Of a stretch of DNA of 64,000 nucleotides, positions 62,842 through 64,000 are shown in pieces; the stretch's first letter is position 1, and every line of letters starts with the position of its first letter. This DNA comes from Planctomycetales bacterium ZRK34. Its GTDB lineage: Bacteria > Planctomycetota > Phycisphaerae > Phycisphaerales > Zrk34. The translations under genes were made by a program, and so were the position numbers. The DNA lies in NCBI GenBank assembly GCA_014873095.1, contig CP050848.1, positions 4,461,850 through 4,525,849 on the forward strand, in the 5' to 3' direction. The notes below the pieces were generated by a model. The model was given only the letters and a program-made list of their open reading frames with translations. It was not told the DNA's origin and did not search any database.

Positions 62842-64000
62842 TCAGCCTGGCAGTATTTCGCAGTTGCAACCGCCGTGGGCAGGGGGGTGCCTGATACTTG
62901 ACTTAAAGACGATGGGCTCTTGCCCCTCAGCTTCTATGCTGTCGCCTTCGTTAAAAAACTCTTTCTCTATGCCTATCGTTTTGCCGTCTAGCTTCGTGCA
63001 GATAGGGCAGTTCTCAGAGCCGACGTTGCGCCAGATGATGTGGGTTACGCCGTTGGTTTTGTAAGTCTCTCTGACTACTGCCCCCTTCATTTTGACTAAC
63101 TCTTTTTGCGTTATCTTTTGCCCTCGTTTGTCCACCCACTCTTGCAGACGTTCCACAACCGCATCTAATGGATTGTCGCTGCCCGATACGTCGAGTAGCT
63201 GGCGCTTGCTGCTGATAACATGGCTGACAGCGTAGGTCGCAACGTAGGCGGAAATAAATTGCCTGATGCCCTCGGACGGCTGGGCGTTGCCGTCGACATC
63301 CTCGGCAGCTATACCATGTACAGCCTCGCCGTAAGATTCCATCGGTGGCCGCATGATGTCAGCTACAGCCGTCTCATGCTTTTGATAAAACTGTTCTAGC
63401 CAATCCTGAAAACCCTTAACATCTTCGGGCAGATATTTCTTTGATGCTCGCTCTACCTCATTACGCTCTCTGCTGATGATGCGGTTTGCTGCATCGGCAA
63501 ACAACTTGCGGTATTGGTCGGTGGTCCTGGCTCGCTGTATGACGGATGCCTTGGCCCTCGCCTTGCGGTTGATGGCGATGATATCCCGGGCTCGCTGCCC
63601 GCCATCATCTGCCGCTGCGGGCTCAGGCGCAGATCCGGCCGTATAGGCGTCAATGGGTATCATGTTGAGGGGGACGTAATAGGTATCGCCGCCCTCGATA
63701 GGTGCATCGTCCTCAAGCTCTCTAATGTCGTTCTGGCTGTATACACCGATATTGAACATGGCGGTGTAAAACTCTCTGCGAGCTTCCGAATCCCCACGCA
63801 AAAAACCCTCAACAGAATGCTTAAAGTAATAACCTAGTCTCTTGTCAGATTCAGTTAATGACTTGGCATTTAGTTCATATTCCCAGCGAGTAAGCCACGG
63901 CCTGAGCGTATGCTTGACATAATCAATTGATTGCTGCTCAATGTTGTTGTTGGTCGCTCGGTCCAAGTCGCCAATCATGTGAGGCGGTATGCGATACAGA
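62842..64000 (-). CDS. Portal protein fused to a Mu gpF-like head morphogenesis domain (partial)
   Basis: The frame runs off the right edge: in-frame bases before the first ATG encode LYRIPPHMIGDLDRATNNN, the conserved HK97-portal segment. The portal part ends near YYVPLNMIPIDAYTAG. About 255 more residues follow without a stop: a long basic helix (RARDIIAINRKARAKASVIQ) and a MuF-like C-terminus, CPICTKLDGKTIG then HPPAHGGCNCEILPG, where the Cys/His set is typical. Portal and MuF proteins are usually separate genes. The start and terminase lie outside the window. Confidence 0.85.
   Translation of the reverse strand, partial: LYRIPPHMIGDLDRATNNNIEQQSIDYVKHTLRPWLTRWEYELNAKSLTESDKRLGYYFKHSVEGFLRGDSEARREFYTAMFNIGVYSQNDIRELEDDAPIEGGDTYYVPLNMIPIDAYTAGSAPEPAAADDGGQRARDIIAINRKARAKASVIQRARTTDQYRKLFADAANRIISRERNEVERASKKYLPEDVKGFQDWLEQFYQKHETAVADIMRPPMESYGEAVHGIAAEDVDGNAQPSEGIRQFISAYVATYAVSHVISSKRQLLDVSGSDNPLDAVVERLQEWVDKRGQKITQKELVKMKGAVVRETYKTNGVTHIIWRNVGSENCPICTKLDGKTIGIEKEFFNEGDSIEAEGQEPIVFKSSIRHPPAHGGCNCEILPG

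Larger units (their letters stand above)
45240..64000 (-). mobile_element. Siphovirus prophage, left part (continues past the window)
   Basis: From the tRNA-like core at 45218 rightward the DNA is A/T-richer than the host. It carries a plus-strand cargo block (45.5-49.3 kb) and a minus-strand late operon (49.3-64 kb) in the usual order of a long-tailed phage, read from the right: portal, protease, capsid, connectors, tail, tape measure, accessory genes. Terminase, lysis, replication and lysogeny genes are not seen and should lie beyond 64 kb. Confidence 0.85.

Overview
The window looks like chromosomal DNA of a Planctomycetota bacterium, probably of the Phycisphaerae (an inference). The signs are GC-rich genes, several PEP-CTERM surface proteins, a dockerin plus PEP-CTERM protein, a heparinase-like lyase, a GH123-like/DUF4091 glycosidase and a DUF1580 protein, a family mainly known from planctomycetes. 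From about 45.3 kb the DNA is visibly more A/T-rich and belongs to a prophage.

Chromosome, 1 to 39.2 kb. Housekeeping genes: the end of folE2, the wall-elongation pair mrdA-rodA, two tetrapyrrole genes (hemC, hemL), purB, an ECF sigma factor overlapping a membrane anti-sigma-like protein, an IS110-family insertion sequence, a LOG-family protein, a cyclic-nucleotide-domain MscS channel, an HDOD protein and thrC. Between them lie four PEP-CTERM proteins, a fifth large PEP-CTERM/dockerin protein and polysaccharide-handling enzymes. A two-gene operon at 30.3-35.9 kb encodes a HybA-HybB (FeS/NrfD) fusion and a multihaem cytochrome with 22 CXXCH motifs. Several families of palindromic intergenic repeats are scattered here.

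Island, about 39.2 kb to the window end. The chromosomal gene at its edge is cut off just inside what looks like an esterase domain. A compact element follows (about 40.06-45.24 kb). It carries a structured RNA leader, a DUF1580 regulator, an AlpA-like protein, a replication protein with iteron-like repeats inside its gene, small proteins, a terminase-small-subunit-like protein and a tyrosine integrase. It is bounded by direct repeats matching the 3' end of tRNA-Ile(GAT). Its make-up resembles a phage-inducible satellite. The integrase reading frame crosses the att core, and its likely episomal C-terminus is found at the opposite end of the element.

Prophage, 45.24 kb to beyond 64 kb. Immediately to the right, apparently in tandem at the same tRNA site, is the left part of a siphovirus prophage. 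A plus-strand cargo block (45.5-49.3 kb) encodes a Pmp3-like peptide, a CAP12/Pycsar-type TIR protein and membrane proteins, a candidate defence or superinfection-exclusion module. A terminator separates it from a minus-strand late operon: portal-MuF fusion, prohead protease, HK97-type capsid, connectors, tail proteins, a tail chaperone with a -1 frameshift site, tape measure, then unusual accessory genes (a protein with 34 cysteines, a sulfotransferase, a RuvC-like nuclease and a GT31-like glycosyltransferase). The terminase, lysogeny genes and the intact tRNA-Ile would lie beyond the right edge.
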